From positions 62,001-126,000 of the forward strand of contig NZ_PYAK01000006.1 of the NCBI RefSeq assembly GCF_003264365.1: a DNA stretch of 64,000 nt, given 5' to 3'. A program made the translations under genes and the position numbers. Under the pieces are notes generated by a model. That model saw only the letters and a list, made by a program, of their open reading frames with translations. It did not search any database and was not told where the DNA came from. The DNA is from Micromonospora noduli (GTDB lineage: Bacteria > Actinomycetota > Actinomycetes > Mycobacteriales > Micromonosporaceae). Shown here one piece after another: positions 1-7,090 of the stretch (positions within the stretch are counted from its first letter, which is position 1; every line of letters starts with the position of its first letter).

Positions 1-260
1 GTAGGCGCGGCTGCGTCGGCGGCCGCCGCTGGTCCGCCGGCGGCAGCAGCGGGATCGCGTAGGCCACGCACTACTCTTCCGCCAACCCGCCGCGAGCATG
101 GTCTACCCGACGTCGACGGTGGCGCGCTGCCGTACGGCGGGGCGCCGCTGCTGCCGGACAGTGCGCAGGCCGAAGTAGGCGACGCACCGGAAGCCAGGTA
201 CAGCAGGGCCTGCACGTTGAGCACGAGTACGACGCTGAGCACGTCGCCGAGCAGGCCGTG
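1..260. other. window edge, no gene that can be supported
   Basis: No frame on either strand gives a recognisable protein. A minus-strand frame from about 240 to the window edge reads as a hydrophobic stretch (LLGDVLSVVLVLNVQALLY) followed by low-complexity sequence, but it begins just after an in-frame stop and has no convincing start. It could be the decayed end of a membrane-protein gene cut by the window edge. Confidence 0.3.
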
Positions 261-1265
261 TCAGGCCGTTGCCATTCCTCGGGTGGCCAGCTCGCTGAGC
301 GACGCGACGCCGTTGTCGCCGAGCGCCGCCCGAGCCACGGCGGGCTTGCCCAGCTCGAACACCTCGACGAGGAGCGTCGGCGATCCGGACCGGCGGCGAA
401 TCCCGTCGATCTCCTGCCGGTCAGGGTTGAACGGCAACGCCGACCATTGGTTGGCGGTCTCCTGCCAGTCGGACGAGACGGCCGCGACCAGGCCGTCCAG
501 CAGGGTCGCGTAATCCTCCGGGCTGATCGCCCGACCCAACCCGTACCGTTCGCGCAGAGCGAGAATCTCGGGCGTGGGCTTCTTGGAGGAGTAGCTGTCG
601 TTGATTCCGAGCCACCAGTGGGCGAAGTAGGTGCCCTGGTAGCCCTGGGCAAGGTAGCGCGACCCGTCGTGGTGCACCTCGATGATGAAGTTGTGCACCT
701 GCGGGAACTGGCAGTCGAGCAGCAGGACGGTAGCGGTGCCGACCGGCTTGACGAGCAGCGCCTTCTTGAGCGCGTCGCCGCCGCCAGTCCCGTAGGTCTC
801 GCGCGACACGCTGGCCGGCTTTCCGCCCGCTGCGTGCAACAGCTCGCGAATCTGGAACGCCGCCATCCCGCAGTTCGCCCACCTGCGGCTCTCGTCGCGC
901 AACGCGATCTGCGGGTCGCCGGTCTTGCCCGTACTCCCCACTGCCGCCTTGAGCTTGACCACCTCGTCGTCGTCGACGGCCTGGTCACGACGCCGCTGAC
1001 TGTCGTCGGTCTTGAGCGCGGGGTCGCTGTGTGCGTATCTGGTCGCGGCGGTGATGGCTTCGGCCCACGTACCGAAGCTCTGACCTGGCTTCAGCACGCT
1101 CTCCGACCAGGTCACCAAGGCACCGATCACCTCTGCCCGAAGGTCGGTGGGCAGGAGCGGTTCGATCCTGGTCAGGATGTCGCCGCACGCCTTCGCGTCG
1201 GTGTCCATGTTGGGGATCTGACCGTTCGGTGGGTAGGCGTCCTTCTCCTCCGCGATGATCAGCAA
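261..1265 (-). CDS. hypothetical protein with possible papain-like cysteine peptidase fold
   Basis: 334 aa, no signal peptide or membrane segment. I do not recognise a named family. The C-terminal two thirds has the spacing of a papain-fold domain: a candidate catalytic Cys in NCGMAA after a helix-like stretch (about residue 157), a candidate His in VHNFIIEVHHDG about 60 residues later, and then YLAQGYQGTYFAHWW. Similar Cys...His arrangements occur in papain-like domains of actinobacterial polymorphic toxins and of transglutaminase-like enzymes. The TTG start at 1265 is preceded by GGAGGG (1271-1276, 5 nt spacing); the first ATG is at 1208. It lies alone, downstream of a small membrane protein on the same strand. 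The gene is secure; the fold is inference from motif spacing. Confidence 0.7.
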   Translation of the reverse strand: MLIIAEEKDAYPPNGQIPNMDTDAKACGDILTRIEPLLPTDLRAEVIGALVTWSESVLKPGQSFGTWAEAITAATRYAHSDPALKTDDSQRRRDQAVDDDEVVKLKAAVGSTGKTGDPQIALRDESRRWANCGMAAFQIRELLHAAGGKPASVSRETYGTGGGDALKKALLVKPVGTATVLLLDCQFPQVHNFIIEVHHDGSRYLAQGYQGTYFAHWWLGINDSYSSKKPTPEILALRERYGLGRAISPEDYATLLDGLVAAVSSDWQETANQWSALPFNPDRQEIDGIRRRSGSPTLLVEVFELGKPAVARAALGDNGVASLSELATRGMATA

Positions 1266-1395
1266 CTGAGCCCTCCAATGTCCCCTGTGTACTGACCGCC
1301 CTGATGGCGAGCCGGTTTCCAGGTTGGACCCTGCGTGAGCGAGCGGACACCCAACGTCGGACTTCCGTCGGATCGCGGTTTCGCCGCTCTCCCGG

Positions 1396-1737
1396 TCACC
1401 GCCCCTGGCGGGCGGTCTCGCCAGAGAGGGATCGCGGGTACCGGAGGGCGCTCAGCAGGGCGGTGACGACAGCAGCCACCAGCAAGATCCTCACCACGTG
1501 GAACACCACCGCGTCGCCCGCGGAGTCCGGCGGGAAGATGTCCTTGACGAGCAGGCCGACGCCCAGTCCCAGCCCCAGGCAGGCATGCATCGCGGCCCGC
1601 GGGCGTGGAAGGAGCTGTCGGCGGCCGAAGATCCGGGGGACGGACGTGCCCCCACGGCTCCTGACGAGCAGCACGGCGGCCATGGCCAGGTTGGCCGCCG
1701 CGCACGCGACGGCCAAGACCACGTCCACGGGTTCCAT
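1396..1737 (-). CDS. small three-helix membrane protein, function unknown
   Basis: About 113 aa with three hydrophobic segments: VDVVLAVACAAANLAMAAVLL at the N-terminus, a middle glycine-rich segment ending GLLVKDIF, and a third (VRILLVAAVVTALLSAL). Basic loops lie between them, so it should sit in the cytoplasmic membrane. No family recognised. ATG at 1737 puts the first helix right at the N-terminus; an in-frame ATG at 1761 is a close alternative and neither has a strong Shine-Dalgarno. It diverges from the GH43 gene, so 1738-1883 must hold both promoters. Confidence 0.6.
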   Translation of the reverse strand: MEPVDVVLAVACAAANLAMAAVLLVRSRGGTSVPRIFGRRQLLPRPRAAMHACLGLGLGVGLLVKDIFPPDSAGDAVVFHVVRILLVAAVVTALLSALRYPRSLSGETARQGR

Positions 1738-1883
1738 GGGGCCGAACGCTAGCGCACCCATGCCCGCCAGTGACTGCCAGCTCCGATGCCGGCTCGCGGA
1801 AACACTGTGGCACAGCAACTCCTGCCCTAATCTATGAATGTCGATTGCTGCCTCCAGCTCCATCGAGGAGAGGAATCCCGATC

Positions 1884-2957
1884 GTGAACGTCGGTAGCCG
1901 AACCCTTCCGCGACTCCTCTCCTTCCTGCTGGCCGTCGTGCTCGCCGCCGGCCTGTCCCTGTTCGGCGCCGCGCCGGCGGCGGCCGGGCAGACCGGCATG
2001 CGAGCCGCCGACCCCAGCGTGATCCGCGTCGGCGGCACCTACATCTCCGTCCAGTCGGTCAACGGCGGGATCGCCGTGCGGCAGGCGGCGTCTCCCGACG
2101 CGCTGGCCGCCGCACCCGCGCGGCAGGTCTGGACGGACAGCCGCAACCTCGGTGAGGTCTGGGCCCCGGAGATCGTCACCGATGGCGGCCGCTACTACAT
2201 CTACTTCTCAGCGGGACGCGGCACCGCCCACCGCCTGTACGCGATCCACTCGGCGTCACCCGCCAGCGGCTACACGGCCGAGCGGCAGCTCGCGCTGCCC
2301 GACGGCAAGTGGGCCATCGACGGCAGCCTGTTCACCTTCAACGGGCAGCGGTGGTTCGTCTGGTCGGGCTGGGCCGGGGACACCAACGTCGAACAGAACA
2401 TCTACCTCAGCCGGATGAGCGACCCGCTCACCCCGACCGGTGGCCGGTACATCATTTCCCAGCCCCGCGAGAGCTGGGAGCGCGTCGTCGGCAACCCGTT
2501 CATCAACGAGTCACCCGAAGCGATCAGGGACCCCAACGGGCAGCTCCACATCGTCTACTCCGCCAACGGCAGCTGGAGCGACCAGTACTGCCTCGCCGAC
2601 CTACGGCTGCGCGCCGGCGGCGACCCGACGTACGTGTGGGACTGGTACAAGTCGAACGGCTGCCTGTTCGGCTCGAACCGGGCCACCATGATGGCCGGCT
2701 GGGATCCGACCCTGCACGTGAACGGACCTGGTCACCACAGCTTCGTGCTGCTCAACGGCGACATCGCCACCAGCCCACCCGCCGGGCCGAGGTTCCCGCT
2801 GATGTACCACGGGGTACCCAAGGGCACCGCGTACTCCTGGGCGAACCGCTACTGGTACACCGGCACCTTCTGCTGGTGGGGCAACACCACCTACCGCCGC
2901 GCCAACGTGCCCGGCCCGACGGCCGACACCGGGTTCAGCATCAAGTTCTTCGAGTGA
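1884..2957 (+). CDS. secreted glycoside hydrolase, GH43-like five-bladed beta-propeller
   Basis: 357 aa exported enzyme, expected to act outside the cell on arabinose- or xylose-containing plant polysaccharide; the exact substrate cannot be read. A Sec signal peptide (hydrophobic core LLSFLLAVVLAAGLSLFG, cleavage near APAAAG) is followed directly by a GH43-type catalytic domain. Candidate acidic residues are Asp in AADPSVIR (general base), Asp in KWAIDGSLF (modulator) and Glu in NESPEAIRDPNG (general acid). Repeated W/Y-rich blade motifs such as GRYYIYFSAGRG fit a beta-propeller. GTG at 1884 is chosen because GAGGAGAGG lies just upstream; longer reading would add non-signal sequence. It stands alone and no carbohydrate-binding module is present. 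Confidence 0.8.
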   Translation: MNVGSRTLPRLLSFLLAVVLAAGLSLFGAAPAAAGQTGMRAADPSVIRVGGTYISVQSVNGGIAVRQAASPDALAAAPARQVWTDSRNLGEVWAPEIVTDGGRYYIYFSAGRGTAHRLYAIHSASPASGYTAERQLALPDGKWAIDGSLFTFNGQRWFVWSGWAGDTNVEQNIYLSRMSDPLTPTGGRYIISQPRESWERVVGNPFINESPEAIRDPNGQLHIVYSANGSWSDQYCLADLRLRAGGDPTYVWDWYKSNGCLFGSNRATMMAGWDPTLHVNGPGHHSFVLLNGDIATSPPAGPRFPLMYHGVPKGTAYSWANRYWYTGTFCWWGNTTYRRANVPGPTADTGFSIKFFE

Positions 2958-3070
2958 TCCGGACGTGAGCCTTCGATCGTGTAGGGCTGAATCACCCACG
3001 GGCCGGAGGAGGCTGCCGCCGCCGGGCTGCCTGTCCCGCTGCGGTTCCGTGTTGCCGGCCAGTGGTGAGA

Positions 3071-3146
3071 GATCGACTCGGGTTCCGTGAAGTCGGGGTG
3101 TCAACGGAGCCGGGACACCCCGACTTCCGTAAAGGCGAGTGGATCG
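3071..3146. repeat. intergenic palindromic repeat, family A copy 1
   Basis: A 76-bp palindrome. The inner arms AAGTCGGGGTGTC (3090-3102) and GACACCCCGACTT (3114-3126) are a perfect 13-bp match; the outer ends GATCGACTCG and CGAGTGGATC pair with one mismatch. Related copies lie at 22135-22200 and 22197-22271. It sits between convergent genes (GH43 and YCII-like), so it may also act as a terminator. Confidence 0.8.
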
Positions 3147-3163
3147 TGGGCGGCGCGCGAGTG

Positions 3164-3496
3164 TCAGCTGGGCGGCGGCGGACACTCCAGGACCGCGATG
3201 GAATTTCCGGCGAACAGTCCCAGGTGCGGGTGCCCGGAGAAAATCTCGACCGCCTCGTCGTGCGAGCCCGCTTCCACGATGGTGTAGGCGATCAGGGCGT
3301 CGGTGAAGTCCTCGACACCTCGCGCCGTGACCCGCTTCTTGGCGTTCACGGGAGCACCGGGGTCGACGATGGCCTTCTCGTTGGCCTGCGCCCATGACGC
3401 CCACGCGCTCATGAACTCGGCCTGCTGCTGTTCGGTGAGTTCGGCCTTGTCGGCCTCGTCAGCCGCGCCGTTGAAGAGCGCCAGGAACCTGCCCAC
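3164..3496 (-). CDS. YCII-related domain protein
   Basis: 110 aa cytoplasmic protein. The C-terminal half, from YTIVEAGSHDEAVEIFSGHPHL to the end, matches the YCII/DGPF ferredoxin-like fold, including the GHPHL segment. Relatives in actinobacteria often sit beside ECF sigma factors or act as small accessory proteins, but no partner is adjacent here. GTG at 3496 is the only reasonable start; the Shine-Dalgarno is weak. Role unknown. Confidence 0.75.
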   Translation of the reverse strand: MGRFLALFNGAADEADKAELTEQQQAEFMSAWASWAQANEKAIVDPGAPVNAKKRVTARGVEDFTDALIAYTIVEAGSHDEAVEIFSGHPHLGLFAGNSIAVLECPPPPS

Positions 3497-3647
3497 CCCG
3501 GCATCCTAGCGGCGGCTCGCGCAGGCCGCCGAGTCGCAATCACGACCCCGGCCGAAATGCCAGGTCGTTGACGCCTCAATAGATGGAGTACTTTCCGTCA
3601 CAGGTGAGACACTCTCTGCTTTCGTACCCATCGGGCATCGTGAATGC

Positions 3648-4091
3648 ATGAAGCTACGCATGCTCCTGATCGGGGCCTTCGCGGCCCTCCTCGCCACGCT
3701 CGCAGTGCCGTCGGCCGCCACCGCGGCCCCGGCCGACCATCCGATCGCTGGTGTCACGACGCAGTCAGCCAACCCGGCCAACGCGATCGCCTCCGACAAC
3801 CCGAACGCCGGCATCAGCGGCGTCTCGTCCCAGGCTGTCGGCCCCTGCCCCTACACCGCCACCTGCGTCTACACCGACACGTACTTCGGCGGACGCATGT
3901 TCGTGCTGTACCAGTGTCGGTGGTACTCGCTCACCAACTGGAACGGCTGGGGCTCCATCTACAACAACCAGACCTGGGGCGCCTGGGCCGACATCATGGA
4001 CCAGAACCGCAACCCGATCCGCGGCTTCAGCTCTGGAGTCGCCTGGGAAGCCGTCGACTTCTCGCCGGTCTGGTACATCCGGATGTGCTGA
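3648..4091 (+). CDS. secreted I36 peptidase-inhibitor-like small protein
   Basis: 147 aa with a clear Sec signal peptide (MKLRMLLIGAFAALLATL, cleavage near ATAAPA). After a linker of about 40 residues, the mature part has four cysteines (CPYTATC, YQC, final RMC) and a GG-RMFVLYQCRWYSLTNWNGWGSI pattern typical of beta/gamma-crystallin-like proteins annotated as peptidase inhibitor family I36 in Streptomyces. Such proteins are thought to inhibit proteases or stabilise the cell surface. Two stem-loop terminators follow. A second member lies at 9151. Start fixed by the signal peptide; no obvious Shine-Dalgarno. A TTGACG at 3568-3573 could be its -35. Confidence 0.8.
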   Translation: MKLRMLLIGAFAALLATLAVPSAATAAPADHPIAGVTTQSANPANAIASDNPNAGISGVSSQAVGPCPYTATCVYTDTYFGGRMFVLYQCRWYSLTNWNGWGSIYNNQTWGAWADIMDQNRNPIRGFSSGVAWEAVDFSPVWYIRMC

Positions 4092-4101
4092 TCCGCTTGC
4101 C

Positions 4102-4136
4102 GCGGGCGGGAGTCGGGGTTGCCCGCTCCCGCCCGC
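4102..4136 (+). terminator. stem-loop after the I36-like gene
   Basis: Perfect 11-bp inverted repeat GCGGGCGGGAG (4102-4112) and CTCCCGCCCGC (4126-4136) with a 13-nt loop, 11 nt after the stop codon. No U-tract, as is usual in actinobacteria. Confidence 0.65.
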
Positions 4137-4163
4137 TGGGCGCCCGGCAAGCAACACCCTTCG

Positions 4164-4197
4164 ACCGCGGCGGGACCTCTTCGGGTCCCGCCGCGGT
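4164..4197 (+). terminator. second strong stem-loop after the I36-like gene
   Basis: Perfect 14-bp stem ACCGCGGCGGGACC / GGTCCCGCCGCGGT around the loop TCTTCG, followed by TTTC. Together with the preceding hairpin it isolates the I36-like gene from the DUF2089 operon. Confidence 0.8.
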
Positions 4198-4251
4198 TTC
4201 GCATTCCCGGCTGGCGGTGAGATCGACCCAGGATTCTTCCAACCGAGCCGG

Positions 4252-4300
4252 TCTTAAGAAAGTTAAGATCGGATGCTTGGAAGTTGAGGATTCTTAAGAT
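4252..4300 (+). promoter_or_regulatory. AT-rich operator/promoter region with repeated TTAAGA
   Basis: Two identical palindromes TCTTAAGA (4252-4259 and 4292-4299) lie exactly 40 bp centre to centre. A half-site GTTAAGAT lies between them, just after the first. This is conspicuous in a GC-rich genome and ends 13 nt before the DUF2089 start codon. TTAAGAT near 4294-4300 may double as a -10 element. Autoregulation by the DUF2089 protein is inference. Confidence 0.5.
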
Positions 4301-4312
4301 AAAACTTTAGGT

Positions 4313-4690
4313 ATGACAGGACAGACGATGGACTGGCAGGACCTGACCAGCCTGACGCGGGGGCAGCCGTTCGTCGTCGAGCGGGTGCGCCTGGCGAGCA
4401 ACGGCGTCGCGATCGAGGGCGAGTTCGAGCCACCGCAACTGGCTCAGCTCAACGTCGATGATCAGGTTTTCGTCACGGCGTTCGTGCGCTGCCACGGTTC
4501 GATCAAGGAGATGGAACGCATCTTCGGGGTGAGCTACCCGACGATCAAGTCACGACTCAACCGGATCACGCAGATGCTCGACTTCGTCGAGACCGACCCG
4601 GCGCCCTCGCGAGCCGACATCATCGACCGGTTGCGCCGCGGTGAGATCACCGCACAGCAGGCGCTGGCCGAGCTGGGCGGCCCGACGTGA
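4313..4690 (+). CDS. DUF2089-family probable DNA-binding regulator
   Basis: 125 aa. Residues 35-90 carry the DUF2089 core: GEFEPPQLAQLNVDDQVFV followed by a helix-turn-helix-like stretch (IKEMERIFGVSYPTIKSRLN). The C-terminal part (DIIDRLRRGEITAQQALAEL) resembles the short helical hairpin of SHOCT-like domains, also found in the third gene of this operon. It is the first gene of a compact three-gene operon; its stop overlaps the next start. DUF2089 genes typically neighbour small membrane and SHOCT-like/DUF4097 stress proteins. AT-rich palindromes precede it. Start ATG at 4313; upstream sequence lacks a Shine-Dalgarno, so initiation may be leaderless or nearly so. Confidence 0.85.
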   Translation: MTGQTMDWQDLTSLTRGQPFVVERVRLASNGVAIEGEFEPPQLAQLNVDDQVFVTAFVRCHGSIKEMERIFGVSYPTIKSRLNRITQMLDFVETDPAPSRADIIDRLRRGEITAQQALAELGGPT

Positions 4691-4947
4691 TGCCGCAGCT
4701 CGTGACCGTCAAAGTCAGCCGCCCGGACCGCCGGCCCATCCGCTTCTGGATTCCGGTGCTCCCCCTGGCGCTCGTGCTCTTCCCGGTCGTGGTCCTGGTT
4801 GTGCTGGCGGCGATCGTGGCCTGCGTCGTGTTCCGCATCGGTGTGGTGCGGGCACTCGGCGCCGCCTGGCGTGTCATCTCCGCGCTGCCCGGCGCCCGCT
4901 TCGACATCGAGCACTGCCGCACGGCCGTGCTCGTGGCTATCCGATAG
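4690..4947 (+). CDS. small single-pass membrane protein of the DUF2089 operon
   Basis: About 85 aa. A short basic N-terminus (SRPDRRPIR) precedes a long hydrophobic region (WIPVLPLALVLFPVVVLVVLAAIVACVVF, one long or two short helices) and a C-terminal tail ending FDIEHCRTAVLVAIR. ATG at 4690 overlaps the DUF2089 stop (TGATG), so translation is coupled. No named family; its constant association with a regulator and a SHOCT-like protein suggests a membrane-stress sensor or effector, which is inference. Confidence 0.75.
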   Translation: MPQLVTVKVSRPDRRPIRFWIPVLPLALVLFPVVVLVVLAAIVACVVFRIGVVRALGAAWRVISALPGARFDIEHCRTAVLVAIR

Positions 4948-4958
4948 GAGAGGTTCGA

Positions 4959-5381
4959 ATGACCGAACAACGCAAGGACATCCTCGACATGCTGGCCGCC
5001 GGCAAGATCACCGCCGAGGAGGCGGAGCAGCTCATCGCCGCACTCGAACGGGACCACGCACCGGCGACGGCGAGTCACGACGCCCGACCCAAGGGCAAGG
5101 TGAAGTACCTGCGGGTGGTGGTGGACGCCACCGACAACGGCGAGCCGTCGCGGGTCAACGTGCGGGTGCCACTGCAACTGCTGCGCGCCGGTGTACGGCT
5201 GGCGGCGCTGGTCCCGCCGCAGGCCCTGGTCAAGGCCAATGCCTCACTCAGCGACTCGGGCGTGCCGATCGACCTGACGCAGCTAAAGCCCGAGCAGTTG
5301 GAGGCGCTCGTGGAGCACCTCGACGAGGTCACCGTGGAGGTGGATTCACCCGATGCCACAGTGCGGGTCTTCTGCGAGTAG
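4959..5381 (+). CDS. SHOCT-like domain protein, third gene of the DUF2089 operon
   Basis: 140 aa. Residues 1-32 (QRKDILDMLAAGKITAEEAEQLIAAL) are the helical hairpin of SHOCT-like/YvlB-type N-termini. Residues 45-140 form a beta-rich region (VKYLRVVVDATD, RVNVRVPLQLLRAGVRLAALVP, VTVEVDSPDATVRVFCE) similar to other actinobacterial members. A good Shine-Dalgarno (TAGGAGAGG, 4945-4953) precedes ATG 4959, 11 nt after the previous stop. Role unknown; probably works with the two upstream proteins. A strong hairpin lies 120 nt downstream. Confidence 0.8.
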   Translation: MTEQRKDILDMLAAGKITAEEAEQLIAALERDHAPATASHDARPKGKVKYLRVVVDATDNGEPSRVNVRVPLQLLRAGVRLAALVPPQALVKANASLSDSGVPIDLTQLKPEQLEALVEHLDEVTVEVDSPDATVRVFCE

Positions 5382-5501
5382 GCGCCGTCCGATGGGACGG
5401 CCCCTCGAGAGGGTGCGGGAACACCCTCCCGAGGCTGCGCCCGCCGCAGCAGAGCACAGGTGAATTGCCAACCTGAAGTTTAGCCACCCACCAGCAAACC
5501 A

Positions 5502-5535
5502 GCGGAGGGACCACTCGGACGGGTGGTCCCTCCGC
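5502..5535. terminator. bidirectional terminator between convergent genes
   Basis: Perfect 13-bp stem GCGGAGGGACCAC / GTGGTCCCTCCGC with an 8-nt loop, between the SHOCT-like gene (plus) and the DUF6518-like gene (minus). Confidence 0.8.
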
Positions 5536-5563
5536 GCCGTCCCGCCGCTGGGCGGGGGTCAGG

Positions 5564-6238
5564 TCAGCGGGGACAGCCAACGACAGTGCGGCTACCCGGG
5601 TGGCTCGCACCGGCGGACGCGACGGTCCCGCCGGCCACCGCGAAGCTCACCAGGATCGCGCCGGCCAGCGGCACGGCCACCGCGACGGCGACCGCCCGCC
5701 GTCGATGCGATCCGCCGGTCAGCACCACGATCAGCAGGCCCAGCGCAAGGTCAATGACCGCGTTCCACCACGCGCCGGCCCCGTAGGTGGGGTCGGTCGC
5801 CTTGCCGGCGAACCGGGCCGCCTCCTCGAAGAACACGGCGGCCGGCAGCGCGACCCCGACGACCTGCCGCCACCCCTCACCACGCGCCCACGTCCCGCCG
5901 GTGCCGAAGACCACACCGGCGAGCACGCCGAAGAACATCCAGACCAGCGACGACGGTGCCCAGAGCACCGCGGGGTCGTCGCCCTGCAGGAGCGCCGCCG
6001 CAAGGTAGTAGCTGGGCACCGCGACGACGAGCAGGACGGCAGCACCGAGTGCGGCGCGCAGCCACCCGGACCGCACCCAGTACCCGAAGAAGAAGGCGGC
6101 CACCGCCCAGGTCGCGGTGGAGTTGCCAAGTTCCGCGACGGGATACGGCAGCCACTTGATCCAGCAGAAGTCGAGAAGGCCGAGCAGGAATCCGCCCACC
6201 ACGGAGGCGAGCATCACCCCCCGGTCACCAGGTCGCAT
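5564..6238 (-). CDS. polytopic membrane protein, DUF6518-like
   Basis: 224 aa with about six hydrophobic helices: VMLASVVGGFLLGLLDF, TWAVAAFFFGYWV, LGAAVLLVVAVPSYYLAAAL, VWMFFGVLAGVVFG, NAVIDLALGLLIVVL and AVAVAVPLAGAILVSFAVAG. Charged loop residues such as FFEEAARFAGKATDP fit the DUF6518 pattern. ATG at 6238 (MRPGDRGVML) puts the first helix near the N-terminus; a longer reading adds 52 unlikely residues. No operon partner. Function unknown. Confidence 0.7.
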   Translation of the reverse strand: MRPGDRGVMLASVVGGFLLGLLDFCWIKWLPYPVAELGNSTATWAVAAFFFGYWVRSGWLRAALGAAVLLVVAVPSYYLAAALLQGDDPAVLWAPSSLVWMFFGVLAGVVFGTGGTWARGEGWRQVVGVALPAAVFFEEAARFAGKATDPTYGAGAWWNAVIDLALGLLIVVLTGGSHRRRAVAVAVAVPLAGAILVSFAVAGGTVASAGASHPGSRTVVGCPR

Positions 6239-6420
6239 GGCCGCAGAGCATACCGAGTATGCCCCCACTGGCCTGGTCGGCCCCTCCCCACCAAGCGGCA
6301 GCCAGTCAGCCGTGCCCGAGTCGCTCTGCCCGCTGGCGAACCCGGCGTCGCGCTCCCCCGCTCCGCGCACAGTGGCCGAGGCGATGGAGATCAAGTGACA
6401 CTATCGGGTAAGGGGCCCGG

Positions 6421-6999
6421 TTACGCCGAAGGCGGGGGTGCATGGAGCGCGTGCGGGCGCAGGCCGTCGAACAGAACGGCAAGGGTCCGGTCGATGACGG
6501 GGCCGGCGTAGTCACCGGTTTCCGCCGCCATGCTGGCGCCCCGCAGCAGGGCGAGTATCTCGGGCAGGTCGACGTCGGGGCGTACGGCGCCGACGCGTTG
6601 GGCGTCGCGCAGAAGGTCCGCCAACGCTTCGCGCATCTGCGCACGCTGGCCTGCCTGCTCTGCTTTGACATCGATCCCCGCGCTGTGCAACGCGTCCGTC
6701 AGAGTCTTCTTGCGCGCCGCGTCCGCGACGACCTGCGCGAAGAATCTGAAGAACCCGGTCTGTGGCTCCGCGGCGACGCGCAATCGGGCGGCCTCGTCAA
6801 GCAGCAGGTCCACCCGCGCCGAGACGATCGCCGCATAGAGGGCTTCCTTGGTGGCGAAGTGCCGGTACACGGTGCCGACACCCACTCCGGCTCGGCGGGC
6901 GATCTCGTCCATGCGGGCGGTCAGTCCCTGCTCGCCGAGCACGGTCTCGGCCGCCGCGAGTACCTTCGCGCGGTTGCGCGCCGCATCCGAGCGGATCAT
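6421..6999 (-). CDS. TetR/AcrR-family transcriptional repressor
   Basis: 192 aa. Residues 5-55 are a canonical TetR DNA-binding domain: AETVLGEQGLTARMDEIARRAGVGVGTVYRHFATKEALYAAIV. The rest is an all-helical ligand-binding domain of usual length with no recognisable specificity. It diverges from an aldo-keto reductase gene across a 91-bp gap that holds two 16-bp palindromes (7033-7048 and 7059-7074), so it most likely represses both that gene and itself. Inducer unknown. Confidence 0.9.
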   Translation of the reverse strand: MIRSDAARNRAKVLAAAETVLGEQGLTARMDEIARRAGVGVGTVYRHFATKEALYAAIVSARVDLLLDEAARLRVAAEPQTGFFRFFAQVVADAARKKTLTDALHSAGIDVKAEQAGQRAQMREALADLLRDAQRVGAVRPDVDLPEILALLRGASMAAETGDYAGPVIDRTLAVLFDGLRPHALHAPPPSA

Positions 7000-7032
7000 G
7001 CCGGCCTCCTCCGATCGAGCACCCTTGACGAG

Positions 7033-7074
7033 CGGAATCTAGGTTCCGTATCTTGAAGCGGAATGATGATTCCG
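7033..7074. promoter_or_regulatory. paired TetR operators overlapping the reductase promoter
   Basis: Two 16-bp palindromes of the form CGGAAT-N4-RTTCCG: CGGAATCTAGGTTCCG (7033-7048, 5-bp perfect arms) and CGGAATGATGATTCCG (7059-7074, 6-bp perfect arms), 26 bp centre to centre. A plus-strand promoter TTGACG (7025-7030) - 18 nt - TATCTT (7049-7054) would place the first site in the spacer and the second just after the -10. Binding by the adjacent TetR is inference. Confidence 0.75.
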
Positions 7075-7090
7075 ATTGTACGGGGGTGGC

